From the NCBI GenBank assembly GCA_036971715.1, contig JAVHJL010000002.1, positions 3,814,501-3,878,500 on the forward strand: a DNA stretch of 64,000 nt. The letters are read 5' to 3'. The notes below the pieces were generated by a model, which searched no databases, was not told where the DNA came from, and saw nothing but the letters and a program-made list of their open reading frames with translations. The position numbers and the translations under genes are program-made. Shown here piece by piece: positions 12,227-27,200 of this stretch. Within the stretch, counting starts at the first letter, position 1; each line of letters starts with the position of its first letter. Source of the DNA: Arthrobotrys musiformis (lineage: Eukaryota; Ascomycota; Orbiliomycetes; Orbiliales; Orbiliaceae).

Positions 12227-13599
12227 TTTTAATTGATCTAATTTTTAGTAAAGTAAATAGTATATATTGGTATGATAAATAATCAGCTACAGTTTAAATA
12301 ACAATAATAGTAATAATAAATATAAATTATTTTCTAAAAAGGAATCCAGAATTTTTTCAAAACTTGATAATAATGATTGACCATAAAAAATAATATATAT
12401 AAATTTAGTTATATAAATAGATTTATAAATTAAAGAAGTAAACTTTACTTTTGATTTAGTACTAACTTATTTTCTTAATAAAAATTTTTATATACAAATA
12501 TTAGTAGTAAGTTTATAAAAATTGATATTTCCACCAAAATTTATTAATATTTAAAATATAGTAACTTAAGTAGTATTAAATTTACAAAATTAAGAAAAGG
12601 AAAAATATATATAATATATTAGAAATTTTAGTAAAGATATTTTTAAAGAATTTCTTAAGTTATTAAATAATAATATAAAGAATAGTAGAAAAATTATAAA
12701 AGAAAGATTTAATTTCCTTTTATTATAAATTTTTGAAGAATAAATTAAGAAATTTTAGGTAAAACTAGTATAATATAACATTAAGAAACTTAAAATTTAA
12801 AATAAATAAGATGAACTTCAAAAGAAACTTAACATTAAGGTATTATAAATTAGTAATCTAATAAAGTTTAACAAAATTCTTGGAAAACTTAATCACTTTC
12901 TCCAGCAACTTAATATTTATTTTTGATTTCAAATTTCTTAATTTCTTTATAATAGCATTAAAATCCTATTTGTAGGAATGTATTTTAATAATATTATCCT
13001 TTAGATTTATATTTATTACCAAAATTATATAGCAACTAAAGAAGAAAGAGAATAAGATTTAGATATAATTAAAGTAATGATAGATTATAAATTCTTTGTT
13101 ACTTTTCTCAAATAGTAATACAGTAAAAACGACAAGGTTACAAAAATCTAATAATAAATTATCATTCTTAAGCAGATTAATTTTGCCTACAATTATTTCC
13201 AAAAATTCAATAAATTTGCAGTCCTAACTAACTAAAACAAATTCAACCTATATTAAAAAGCTTAAAAAAAACTTAAGATAAAATTTTAATAATATATATA
13301 TACTTATAAAAAAAAATACTAAAATAAAAGACTATTTATCATAATTTATATAAAAATGCAATAATATGTTATTGAAATTAATAATATTAATTTTAAAATT
13401 TATACTAACCAATCTTCTTATAAAAAAAAAGGAAAGTATAATAATAATAATAATAACTATAATAAGAAATTTAATTCTAAAAATTAAAAGAAAAATAAGG
13501 ATGGAAGCATAATAATAATTAAAATCTTTAGTTTAGCCCTTATAAATTTGAATATTATGTAATACAAATATAAGTATAATATTTTTTTAAAAGGCCCAA

Positions 13600-16500
13600 A
13601 ATCTAATAGTTTCTTTTGCTAGAATTGTAATAAATTTGGATATTTTGAGAATGCAAAAAAAAGAAAAATATTATATAATATAATTTTTGCAATACTATTC
13701 AAGGTTTTCCTTAGAAAGACAAAGTTTCTGTTAAATTCAATATAATATAATAATCCATTATTATTGATTTTGAAAAAATTCAATAACAAATTATTGAACA
13801 ATTTTATAAAATTATATCATAAATTTTTTTAGATATTTATATAAATATTTCAGAATCAACTATTTCTATAAATACTAATAATAAGAAAATATTTCTTTTT
13901 TTTTATTTACCTAATATTTAAAAATATTACTAAGTATGGAATAATCTAGTCTTTGGTAATTATATTAGATATAAATAATAAAAAAATAATTAATTAATTT
14001 AATATTATGAATATAAGTAAGGATTTTATTAAAAAATAATTTTAAAAAATTTTAAATTTAGAAACATTTTTATATACTTTAAAATAACTTATTATTAATC
14101 TTTACTTACTATATCTAAAGAAATTTTTAACTACTTATAACAAATTAATCTTAACAAAAATTATAAATAAATCAATATCATCTTTTCCCTATTTTCTAAT
14201 TAGGATAATAATAATTACTTTTTTTTTTTGCTAACTGAAGAAGAAGTTGATAACATTATTCCCTTTGAAAAAAAATAAATCTAATATATAAATTATCAAA
14301 AATTAATTTTTATCTAATATAAATACTATAACAAAATATATAATTAATAAGATATTCAATATTTTAATTATTATTATATTTTTATTATTAAATATATAAA
14401 ATATAATTTTACAAAAGAAAAATAATAGGCTAATTTTATCTTTTATTAAGAAATTTTTTATTATGCTAATATAAATTTCTATAAAAAAATATTTATAGAT
14501 TACTAGGAAAGTTACTATATTGTGATAGAAAATAGTGATACTGAGTCAATTATTTATAAATTTTCAAGATTATTATCTATTATTAAAATTGTATAAAAAA
14601 AGTATTTTCTATATTATTTTTGTATAATCTATAAAGTTTAATACTTTTTTTATAATCAAATTTTTAAATTATATCTTTAATATTACTATAATTAAAAAAA
14701 TATAATAGGATATATTACTATGTTAGCAATTTGTAAAAATAAATATTATAATTTTAATTATTTTTTTATTTACTAATTTTGTTTAAAGAAATTTATTTTT
14801 TTTATATAAATTTAACTAAAATTTTACAAAAATCTTTATTAAATATATAATTTTTATTTTTATTAATATTATTAAATTTATAATAATTTATTTATAATTA
14901 TTAATTTAATAAAAAGTTACTTTAGTTATTATTTTAGATTTAAATATAAATAAAAATAAAAATACCAATTTTGTTTTTTAAATGCTTAAATCTAATTTTA
15001 TAATTATTTTAACTTATGTATAAAGTATATTAAATATTAGATCAATAAGATATGAAATCCCTATTACTTCAAATTGATAAATCTAAAGAAAAAGAATATT
15101 TTAAAATCAGAATATTATTATTATTTTTGTGATAGATATTTTAGTTAATAGAAAGGCTATAAAACCTATTTTGTAATATAATATTTCCATATTTTAGATA
15201 TAGAAATCTAAAATTTATAATATTTTTACCCAGCTTTATTATTATAAATATTTTTTTAAAATATTAATGATGATTAATTAAATTATAAATTTAAAAGATA
15301 TAATAAATAAATTAATATTTTTTTGGAATTTATTGAAAATTTAAACTAGAATAATTTCAAGAACTGATATCTCCTAAATAATCTAGCATTTGTATTATAA
15401 AAATAAAACCTACATTTTCTAAAATTCTATAATTTTGATTTTTTAAATAATATTTTATAATATTTGCTTACATTAATAGATTATAAATCAGCATTTTTCT
15501 TAATAGTAGTATTAAAAAATTTTTTATTTATTTAAAGATAGTTACATAATTTAATTTATTTATTATAAAATTTATAAATTTAATTGCAATTTTTGCTTTT
15601 GATTATGAAGAAATTGGAACTATTATTTACTAAATTTATTTTAAATTTTTTATTAAAAGATACCTTAAAAATATTTTAGTTAATATCTTAAAAATAGTTT
15701 ATAATTTAGTTATTAAATATTTTTAATTATAATAACATAATCTTAAGATTGATTAAAAATATAAAACTTTTGAATTCCCTTAATGCTTATGTAAGAAAAT
15801 TATATATAAAAAAATAAAAATTATATAATATTAAAAAAAAGTTTATTTAAACTTTATTATTTAAATGATGATTAAAAAAGTTAATAATTATCTAAAAAAT
15901 AAACTAAAAACTTTTTAATATTTTTTATTAAAAATAAAAGAAATAATTTAAATTAAAAAAAGCAAAATATTTTCTTAAATCAAATTAGAAAATTAAAATA
16001 CTTTTAAACCATTATTAGAAAATGCTTTTTTACTAAAAATTAACTAATTTATACATCATATCTTTTTTAAAAAAGGAATGTAATTTTGTTTGCTATATAT
16101 ATATACATACATAAAAGAAGAAATTGCTGTTTTCTGAAAATATATTAATAAAAATTTTTATAATAAATATATCTGATTTTTAAATTTTTTAATAAAATAT
16201 TCTATTTTTTTTATACCAAAACCCAATAGCAAATTACGAATCTATATTAATTACAAAAATTTTAATAATATTATAATTAAAGATACTAATTTTTTTTTCC
16301 TTATTAATAAATTTTTTAATAAGTTTATAAAAGCTAAAATCTTTACTAAATTTAATTTTATCTTTATATATTCTAATATATGAATTAATTTTGGAAAAAA
16401 ATAAAAAATAATTTTCAAATATTACTATAAATTATTTAAATATATAATAATACCTTTTAGATTTATTAATGTTTTTATATTTTTCTAAGTTTTTATAAAT

Positions 16501-18900
16501 TATATTTTATAAAATTATATTAATATAATCTATATAATCTACTTAGATAATATCTTTATCTATAGTAAGAATCTGGAAAAATATAAGAAATATGTTAATT
16601 TAATATTTAATGTTTTAAAAAAATATAACTTATAATATTCCCTTAATAAGTCTAAATTTACTATTATAAAATACAAATTTCTAAAAGCTATAATTACTTT
16701 AAATAATATTAAAATAGACTTATAAAAAGTTCAAACTATTTAAGAATAGCTTTTATTGGAAAATATTAAAAACATATAATCATTTTTAGAATTTTGCAAC
16801 CAATAATTCATTCAAAAGTATAGTTTTATGTTAGCAACTTTTATAAAACTTATAAAAAAATAAGTCAAATTTAAATTCACATCCAAAAAACTCAAAACTT
16901 TCAAAACTTTGAAGAACATCTTCATATCCACCCTAATATTCAAGATCTATAACTTGAAACTTTTTACTAAAATAAAAATAAATATTTTAATTACTACCTT
17001 AAGAACATGCCTCCTACAACAATACCTTAATCAAAAATAGCATCCAATTGTCTACCTCTTTTACAAATTTAATCTTACATAACTATAATATCCAATACAT
17101 GATAAAAAACTTATAACTATCATAAAAGCCTATAAAAAATAGCATATCTATCTTTAAACTAAAAAATCTTTTATAATTCTTTTTAATTATAAAAATCTTA
17201 CTTTTTTTTTAATTACAAAGGAACTTAATCATAGACAAATTCGCTGGTAAGAATTTCTTTCAAAATATAATATAAAAATTGTTTATTTTAAAAGTAAAGA
17301 AAATGCTTTGGTAAATATAATAAATCAACAATCAAACTTTATAAAAAAAATAAAATTTAATAAAAGAACTATCCTATTAAAAAAAAAAACCCACATCATT
17401 ATTAATAAATTTCTTAACCTTATAGAATACTATATTAAAAATGAATTCTAAACCTAATTTATAAATAATTACTAATAAAATTTAATAGTAAAAAAAATCT
17501 TAAAAAGATTTTAAAATCTATTAAAATACTATGCATTATATAAAGGAATTATCACATTTAAAAAATTCTTTTATATTTTAACCAAAAAACTTTAAAAGGA
17601 AATTATTATCTAATACTATGATTTAGAAATACATAATTACTTAAATATTAATCAAATATAAAAATTTATTACTAAAATATATTTTTAATCTTAGATAAAA
17701 AAATATATTAAAAAATATATTAAAATTTGTAACATATATTATAAAAATAAACTTAATTAATATAAATTATATAATATACTTTAATCTTATAATATACCTA
17801 ATATATTCTTTAAAATTATTATATATAATTTTATTTAAGGAATACTATATGTACAATATACTCTCACCAATATTATTTATAACAAAATATTGGTTATTAT
17901 CAATAAATTCTTAAAAACTGCTATTTTTGTTCCATAATATAGCTAATAAAAAACCAAAGAATTCTAACAAATATATTATTAACACATTTTTTCTAAATAT
18001 GGAATTTAGCAAAAGCATATTTACAACAGAGATTTATTCTTCACTAGCAAATATTAATAATTAATTATAAACTAAATAAAATCAAAAATCAATATTGTAA
18101 TAAAATCTTACCTTCAGACTAATGGAATTTTAAAATACTTTATTTAAATTTTCGAAATATATCTCCAAAACTTTCTTAATTATATTCAAAATAATTGGAT
18201 ATTTTTTTTATCTTCAATAAAATTTATATATAATATATTCTAACATAATACTACCAAACATATTTTATATAAAATACTATATAAATAAAATCTTAAAGCC
18301 TTCTTACCCCTACTCCTTCCAAAAGAAATTATATTAGAAACCAAGAAATATATAAAATAAATGAAGAATTTTCATAATATTTTCAAAAAAGATTTTGAAT
18401 TTTCTCAAAAACAAATAACTTATTATTATAATAAAAATCATTTAAAAATCCCATCATTAAAAGAAAAAAATAAAGCATATTTATTTATATAAAACTTAAA
18501 AAATAAGTATCCCAATAAAAAACTTGATTATTAGAAATTTAGCCCCTACACAATTAAAAAATAATTTAGAAAATACTAATATAAATTAAATATACCTAGA
18601 TCTTTAAAAATTTACTACACATTTTATATATCAATTCTTAAACCAGCCCCTCTAAAACTCCAAGAAAACCTTAATAACATTGAGATAAAATATAACAACT
18701 TTATCAAATATAATATCAAAAAAATCCTCAAAAGATTTAATAAAAATAATAAATACTTCATCCAATAATTTTAATCCTATAGTCTAAAAAATGACTCCTG
18801 GCAACCAAAGGAAAACATCTTTCCTGAATTTATTTAGTCTTTTTTAAAATAACCCAGGATATCTATTCAATAAAGTACCACAAAACCAAAAAAAAAATAT
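13600..18900 (+). pseudogene. GypsyA gag-pol remnant
   Basis: Fragments of a Ty3/Gypsy polyprotein can be read on plus. A gag zinc knuckle at 13617-13656 reads C-x-N-C-N-K-F-G-Y-F-x4, with His mutated to Tyr and Trp to a stop. The RT active-site region at about 16537-16580 reads IYLDNIFIYSKN, where the second catalytic Asp has become Asn. An integrase HHCC-like zinc finger lies near 17630-17750, ending in a Cys-x2-Cys (codons around 17728-17740). Stops are frequent throughout. The limits given are approximate. Confidence 0.75.
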
Positions 18901-19366
18901 AAATAGTTTAGAAAAATCCAAAATTAATACTATTTTAAATATATCACTATTTTACAACTCTTATTTATTTATATTCCTAATTATATACACAGTTTATTAA
19001 ACATCACCTATACTCCTCATCCCAATACTCCTCTAATTTTTCCAAAGAATAAAAAAATACCCCCCACTCTACATAATATACTGGAACTATTAATGATATA
19101 TTAGCACACATTATTTAAATAATATAGCCCATAAATAAAATATCAACTACTAATGATCTAATATATTAAAAAAAGATATTTTTATAAAGTATTTTATATA
19201 TTTGCTGAAGATAATAAACAAAAAAAAAAATTATTTAATTTACAAACCCTAAATTTTTATAAATATTTTTTATAAAAATATTTATAAAAAAACCAGAATC
19301 TTTTATAATATTCTTAAAAAAATTTAAATTATTTGGCATAATATTAATATTCCTTTGGAAATATTA

Positions 19367-19627
19367 TTATACAACCATAAATTTTAAATACTTTTTATTT
19401 TTATATTTTATGTTCAAAACCTCCCCATTATCCACTAAATAAAAACTTAGATCAAAACCTATTACTTTATCAAAAATAAGCTTTAAAATAAAATAATATA
19501 CCAGTTTTTTTAATACTAAAAAAACCTTTTCCTCCTCAAAACTAGAACTTTTTAATTCTCCTAACAATTTTAATTCCACCTCCACATAAACTATATTCTT
19601 ATAATATTTTTCTACTATAATTTGCAT
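19367..19627 (-). CDS. Antisense ORF between pol and 3' LTR of GypsyA, unknown function
   Basis: An 86-codon ORF on the strand opposite to gag-pol. It is rich in Val, Leu, Glu and Lys and keeps Gly and Asp codons, which is unusual in this AT-saturated region. The upstream minus-strand sequence (19630-19800) is also partly open, so the intact gene may have been longer. The same region is present, more damaged, in the second GypsyA piece on the plus strand (about 37500-37790). I recognise no family. It may be a remnant of an accessory antisense gene, or a chance ORF in a repeat. Confidence 0.3.
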   Translation of the reverse strand: MQIIVEKYYKNIVYVEVELKLLGELKSSSFEEEKVFLVLKKLVYYFILKLIFDKVIGFDLSFYLVDNGEVLNIKYKNKKYLKFMVV

Positions 19628-20479
19628 CTCTTATTAATAACAAATCAATTCTAATATAATACCATAGAAATTATTTAATAATTTAGAAAACTTTTTTTAT
19701 ATTTTTGAAAAATTCCCTTAAATTTTTAATATAACCAACTAATTTTACTAAACCTCTTTTTAAGCTATTTCAAAACAACTTATAACTTCTTAAAATTCCT
19801 AATATTTCTTTCTCCTAAAATCTAAAATCCAATTAACTAAAAAAAATAATTAATAACAATTACTAAAAAAAGATTTTAAAAAAATAATTCCTTATAAAAA
19901 ATTATATTACACTTTTTTTTTAATTTAATACAAACTACATACTTTTATCTTTTTTTTATTATAAAATAGTTATATCCCCTTTTAATACAATAACTACACC
20001 CAATTTCTAAAAAACATCTAAACTTTTATATTTATATAACAAAATTATTTTTATTTCTTTAATTTTTAAATTATTCAAACCTAATTTTATTTTAATATTT
20101 TTAAATCCTATTCTTTAACATACTTTTATCCAAAAAAGTATTATTTAAATATACCTAATTTTACATATTAAATTATTAAATATAGAAATATTTAAAAATC
20201 TAAGTTTTAATTTCCAACTTCCAATAAGTTTAATTATATTTATATACTATTATAATTATATAATCATATATATAATATAGAATTTATTATTTATAATATT
20301 TCTTATATAGAATTATTTCTTTAACAAATTTCCTATATAAAATTATTTCTTAACTAACTTTCCTATACATAAAATATATTATACAAGATTTTCCTACATA
20401 AATCCAACATCCCTAAATATCTTATTTTCTATTTATAAAATATTTTTATATAAGAATTTTATATAATAAAGTTTCTTTT

Positions 20480-20493
20480 AAAAAAGAAGATAG
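20480..20493 (+). other. Polypurine tract of GypsyA
   Basis: A purine-rich run (AAAAAAGAAGATAG) lies directly before the 3' LTR at 20494, the position and composition expected for the plus-strand priming site of an LTR retrotransposon. Confidence 0.55.
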
Positions 20494-21165
20494 TATCATA
20501 CCTATACTATATAACTATTTTTAATTAGGTATATAGCTTAGTGTAATAAACATGCTTCTAATTCTATATTTTAATTATCTTATAAAAAGATTTAATTTAT
20601 AATTTATTTATTTATCTTATAAACATTCATTTAGAGGGAATGAATCTATTTCCTATATTATGTAAAATATATTGTTTAATATAATACATTCGGTTTTATT
20701 TGACCAATGGAAATCTTAGCTACTGGTCCATCCTGTTTTTTATACAATATTTATCATAACACATGTATGATGTTTTGTTGCTCGTTAATGTACTCATCTC
20801 TAAGAAACAAGTAACAAGCAACTAGATGAATAATAATTTTATATGCAATTTATCTTTTATATGAAAACTTCATTATATATTTAAGATCCCCTTGAGTGAT
20901 AGTAGTTCTCAGATCTTTTTTTGGAATTCCATTAGTTAATTTATCAACTACCTTTACTAATTCACTATTTAATAATAAAGCCTTAAAATAGTTTTATAAG
21001 TCTTTTACTTATTCTACTATATTATACTTTTTATATACAACTTTATTAGTTCCACCGAATACTGATTGTTCCCTCTAAGAGATCTGAACCAATAGAGTTG
21101 AGAAACCAGCAAGGTGCTAGGCTTGTTTGGGAATCCTGCCAAGGAGACCTGACCAAGGTGTAACA
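20494..21165 (+). repeat. GypsyA 3' LTR
   Basis: 672 bp, aligned along its whole length with the 5' LTR. Its first 400 bases carry many C to T and G to A changes (the start TGTCACG is now TATCATA), while the last 120 bases (GAACCAATAGAG through GGTGTAACA) are nearly intact. The target duplication ATTTT follows at 21166-21170. Confidence 0.9.
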
Positions 21166-23660
21166 ATTTTAATTTTTAGATATTATTTATTTTTTTTTAA
21201 GAGTTTTTATAATATTTTAAATATAGGAATTTTTGAATATTGTTATTTATTAATCTTTTTATATTATTATAATATTAATTTATTAGATTTTTTTAAATAA
21301 TAAAAATATTTTAATTTGATTTTTTATACACTTATTTTTCTTTTTTTAAGAAAAGTCCCTTAACTTTTTAGTTAAAATATTAATTTTAATATTAGTTTTT
21401 TTAAAAACGAAAAATATTTTAAAATTAAATTAAAATACAAATTCCATCTATTTTATTTATTTTTATCTAAAATATTATTTGATTATAAAATATTTTAAAT
21501 TTTTATAATTTATAAAAATATATATTTAAGTATAAATATTTATTAAATATCATTCTTATTCTTTAAATACTTAAATTACTAATAAGAATTCTTTATTATA
21601 GATATTATAATTATAGATATTATAATTATATTCTACTAATATCATTTTTTTAAACTTATAAACTATAAAATGCTAGAGATTATTATTATATTTTTAAAAT
21701 AAAATTATAGCATAAATAAAGTTTAAAGTATTTATTTTTATTTGTATTTTTAATATAGGATTTTAATATTTTAGTATTAATTTAGTATAAAATATTTATT
21801 AGAGTATTTAAAAAATGTTTTTTTCTTCTTTTCCTTAATAGAAATTTTTTTTTTCTAATTAAATTATAAAGAGGTTTAACTATTTTTATATAATTTTAAA
21901 TAAATTATTAATAAAAGTTTGTAAATTTTAGAAAAAATTATACTTTTTTAATAATTTTGAATTCTTTTTTTTAATTCTTTTTAATTAAGTATATTTTAAA
22001 TTTTAATAAAATTTATTCTAATTTTATTATTTTTTATAATATATCTTAAAAATTTGGTTTTTTTAATAAAGAACTTATATTTAGAAAATTTAATATAAAA
22101 TTTTATTTTTTATAGTATTTTAATAATTCTTTTTATATAATAATTATATTTTTTTTTAAATTATTATAAATATAAATATTATTAAAATAAATTATATAAA
22201 ATTTGTTTAAAAAATTATAAAATTTTATTAATATAAACTTAAAAAGTAATTAAAATATTTATTAATTTAAAATATATTATTTAAAATTTTATTGATTTAT
22301 GATAAAAAGTAGTGATTTTTAATAGTAATAATATTAAGTTTTTTTTTAATTTATATAAGGTTATAATTTTCTATTTTTCTTAAAAATAAATAAAATAAGT
22401 ATTTTTTATAAATTATTAAATTTTTAAATAAATTCTTTAATTATATTTTTTTTAATTTAAAATTTAAAAATTTTAAGATATTTTTTATTTATTGGTTTTA
22501 ATAATTTCTAAATGAGTTAAGTTTTTGATAATATAGGCATTTTCATATTTTTTTTTATTATGGTAATAGAAATTTTTTTTTTAAAAAAAACTTTAGTAAA
22601 ATTTTAGAATTTATTAAAAAATTTAATAATTTCTTTAATTTTAATTATATTATTAATAAATATAATTTATTTTTATTTTCTTTTTAGATTATAGATAGTA
22701 AAAATAAATTTTTATTTTATAATTTTTTTAAAAACTTTTATACTTATAATAATAATTTTCAATAAATAATTTATATATATTTAATTATTTTTTTAATTAA
22801 TATAAACTTTATATTTTTTATATTATAATTTTTTTACATTCAAAAGTTTAGTAATATTAATAATATTAATATTAATAATCTTTTTATAATTTTAAACTTT
22901 TATTTTAAATTAAATCATTTTTTTAATAAATTTTTTAATTTCATTAAAATATTTTATAATTTATATATATTCTTATATTATTATTATTTAAATATATAAG
23001 AATTTTAATAAATTTCTAAAAATAAGAATAATAAAAATTTTTGTATAAAATTTAAATAATATTTTAGTGTTTTTAGGGTTTAAATAGGAAAATAAATTCT
23101 AAAATATAAAGGAAATTTATAATATTTTTTAAAATTATAAAATTTTTGAAGTAATAAATTGGGTTTTATTTTGTTATATGTTATAATTTACAATTAAATT
23201 CTTTTTTTTTTTATTCTTTTTATTTTATTTTTTTATAAGTGGTATTTTAAAAAAAATGTTATTTTATTTTGGATGTTTTTATAAGTAAGTTTTTAAATAT
23301 TTTGGTTTTTAATGAAATAGGGATTATAAAAAATATATTAAATTAGTTCTTCCTAAAACTTTTTATTTAGATAATTGTTAGTAAAATATTTTTCTTTTTT
23401 ATAATATAGATATAATTTTTGAACTTAGTATTAGTTTTTTTTTTTTAATTAATTGTTTTTAAATATTTTTAATGAATTAATTTATAAATTTAGATTTAAA
23501 ATAATTATTTTTTCAGGTTTATTAAAGTTAATTAATATTATTAATTCTTATTAATTTTTTTAATATTAAAATTAGAATATATTTTTTTAAAAATTTTTTA
23601 ATTGTTATATTTTAAGATTTTTCTTTTATATTTAAAATTTATTAATTATTATTAAAGTAT

Positions 23661-24251
23661 TGTAAGAAATCGTATAGAGACTAGTCGAGATATCAAAGTA
23701 ATACACAAATATTACAAAACAAGAGTAGTATACTAGTGTATATATAGATTGATATTTAAATTATTGTTTAATTTTTAAATATATGATAGCGAATATAATA
23801 GTTTAAATAGACAATTAATACAAAAAATAATGAAATAAACTGAACAAAAATTAAGTCTAAATTAAACATTTGGATATATAAAATATTAAATTGGACAAGA
23901 GTTAAGGCTTTATAGTTTGTTAAATTAGATAGGAGTTAAGTCTAAACTAGATATTTGGATATATAAAATATTAAATTAGATAAAAGTCATAGATTAAAAA
24001 ATTTGTATAAAATAAGAACTTAAATAAATCTTATATTATATTTATTAATATAATAGTTATAATTTTAGATTATAAGTTTCAAAGTTTGGATTTAGATATT
24101 TTTTTATTTTAGATCTATAGTTTGTATTATATTATATGGTTTTTTTTTTAATTATAATATTGTTTAAATGTTTTTTATAGTTATTTTAAAGGTTTTTCTA
24201 ATTATTTGGATTTTTGTTTAAAATTTATTATACTAAAATTACTTTATTATA
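23661..24251 (-). repeat. GypsyB 3' LTR (copy b)
   Basis: On the plus strand it begins TGTAAGAAATCGTATAGAGA, well preserved for about 90 bases, and ends in a degraded CTTTATTATA (from CTTTGTTACA). 591 bp. The element is minus, so this left LTR is its 3' LTR. Confidence 0.85.
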
Positions 24252-27200
24252 GAATCTTTTTTTTTAGTATTAATATTTTATTAATGTTTTGTTTAAAAGT
24301 TTAATATTATAGTAGATTTTTTGCTATATTAATATTTTTTATTAATTTTAAATAATATAAATTTTTTATAATTACTTTTATATTTAGTTTTTGGGAATTT
24401 TAGTTTTTTAAGGTTTTTTTAAAAAATTTTTTAAGAATTTTTTTTAATTTCTTTTTAATATTTCTAGTATTTTTAATTCTAAAATCTTTAATAATTTTGA
24501 ATATGGATCTTTTAACTAAACTTTTTTTTCTAAATTAAAGATTTGATTACTAATTACTTATTATAATAATTTTTAAATAATTAAACTAAAATTTCCTATT
24601 ATTTAATCAAATTTTCTGTTGTTAATTTTTATTAAAAAATTTTTATATAAACTTATATAAATTAAATTATTTTTATTTTTTTATTAAGCTTAAGCCAGTT
24701 TAGTTTATAATTTTTAAATTTTATTATATAAACTAATATAAATAAGTTTTAATATCTGAATATTAAAAAAATTTAATATTAAAAATAAATCTTAAATAAT
24801 ATTTAAATATTAAAAAATTTTGATTAGTTCACTTATTTCTTCTAGATTATATTAAAATAATACAGTAAAGTCAAATATATCAAATAAAAAAAACTAAATT
24901 AATTAAAATAGGATTTATAAAAATTATTAAATAGTTTTTAAATATAAATAATATTAAATATTCATTATTAAATAACTTTATTTTAATTTTTTTATTAAAA
25001 AAAGCATTGAAGTTTTTAATAATATATTTATAAATTTAAGATTTTTTTAATTTTATATTTTTTTTTATTATTAATAGTAATTAATGGAAATTATTTTTTA
25101 TAATTTTGGCTAAAAAAAATTATCTAATATTAAATATAGAAAATTAATATAAAAAATAAAATAAATTTTTTATAAATTTAAAGATTTAAAATAGATTTTT
25201 TATTTTATTAGATAGTTTTAGATAAGATTATACTATTTTAATATTTTATATATTTAGTTAAATATAGTTTTTTTTTTATAATTAAATAATAATTATTTTT
25301 ATTTATTTATTTACTTATTTTTATTATATTTATATAGAATAGTTAATTTTTATATATAAAATTTTTTATAATTTTAATATTCTATAAATTTTATAATTTT
25401 ATAATTTTTAGAAAACTTTTTAAGTTTTTAAAATTTAAAAATATTAAAATTTTATCCATAATTTATAATAAATAAGAAAATTTTAGTAATATTAAATATT
25501 TTATTATTATAGAAATATTTAATTAGAAATAGTTATTTAATTTAATTATTTTATTAATAATTAATATAAATTTTAAAATATTATTTATTATAAAATTACT
25601 TTATTTAGTTTATTTATTAATTTGAAAGTAATAAGTAATACTGGTTAATAATAGATTTTTAAGTAATTATTAATTTTATTTTAAAATTTATTTAGAAAAA
25701 TTTTTCTTTTATTTGAAATGGTTTTTTTGGGTATAATTTTTATATATTCTTAAAAGAATAATTTAGTTAATTTTCTAATATTAAGTTTTTTTATTATTAC
25801 AGTTAGATATATTATTTTAGAGAATCTATTTATAATAATAAGGATTATATTATATTTATTAGATTTTAGTAATTTGGTAATTAAATTAAAAAAAATATTT
25901 TACTAATTTTGTTTTATAATTTATAATGATTATAGTAATTTTTAAAATATATTTTTAGATATCTTAATTTATTTATAATAATTATTAATATATTAATTAA
26001 TATTTTTTCGAAGTTTTATTTATATATATTATCTTTAAATTAGTTTTAGAGTTTTTATTTTTTTAAAATATTTTATTATAAGATAATTATAATATTATTG
26101 TAAGATTTCTTTGCAGATTTTTTTATTATTAAATATTACTTTTTATTATTATAATAAAACTTTTTTTTTTTTTTTTTTAATATTTTAATTTTAAAATATT
26201 ATTTATTTTTTCTTTTAAAAATTTTTATGATATTTTAAATATAAAAATCTTTAAGTATTGCTACTTATTAAATTTCTATATTATTATAATACTAATTTAT
26301 TAGATTTTTTTAAATAATATAAATATTCTAATTTAATTTTTTATATATTTAATTTTTTTTCTTTACAAAAAATCTTTTGATTTTTTAATTAATATATTAG
26401 CTTTAGTATTAATTTTCTTAAAAATAAAAAATATTTTAAAATTAAATTGAAATAAGAATTTTATTTATTCTGTTTATTTTTATTTTAGATATTATTTAGT
26501 TATAAAATATTTTAAATTTTTATAATTTATCAAAATATATATTTGAATATAAATGTTTATAAAATATTATTTTTATTTTTTAAATGTTTAAATTATTAAT
26601 AAAAAATTTTTATTATAAATATTATAACTATATTTTATTAATATTACTTTCTTTGATTTATAAGCTACGAGATATCAAAAACTATTATCATATTTTTTAA
26701 AAAAAAACTATAGTATAAATAAAATTTAAAATATCTATCTTTATTTATATTTCTAATTTAGGGTTTTAATATTTTAGTATTAATTTAATATAGAATATTT
26801 ATTAAAATATTTAAAAAGTAGTTTTTTTTTTTTTTTTTTAATAAAATATATTATCTTTTTTAGTTAAGTTATATAAAAGTTTGGTTATTTTTATATAATT
26901 TTTTATAAATTATTAGTAAAAATTTGTAAATTTTAGAAAAGATTGTATTTTTTTTGATAGTTTTAAATTTTTTTTTAACTTTTTTTAATTAAATATATTT
27001 TAAATTTTAATAGAATTTATTTTAATTTCATTATTTTTAATAATATATTTTAACAATTTGGTTTTTTTAATAAAGAATTTATATTTAGAGAATTTAATAT
27101 AAAGTTTTGTTTTTTATAGTATTTTAATAACTTTTTTTATATAATAAATATATATTTTTTTAAATTATTATAAATATAAATATTATTAAAATATATTATA

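Larger units (their letters stand above)
11555..21165 (+). mobile_element. GypsyA, complete degraded Ty3/Gypsy LTR retrotransposon
   Basis: A 9.6 kb element with two 672-bp LTRs (11555-12226, 20494-21165), TG...CA-type ends and a 5-bp target duplication ATTTT (11550-11554 and 21166-21170). It is inserted in GypsyB copy a. The internal order is gag (a zinc knuckle near 13617), then RT near 16540, then an integrase zinc finger near 17630-17750, which is the Ty3/Gypsy order on plus. About 1.5 kb lies between pol and the 3' LTR and contains an antisense ORF. RIP-like transitions have destroyed gag and pol. Confidence 0.88.
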
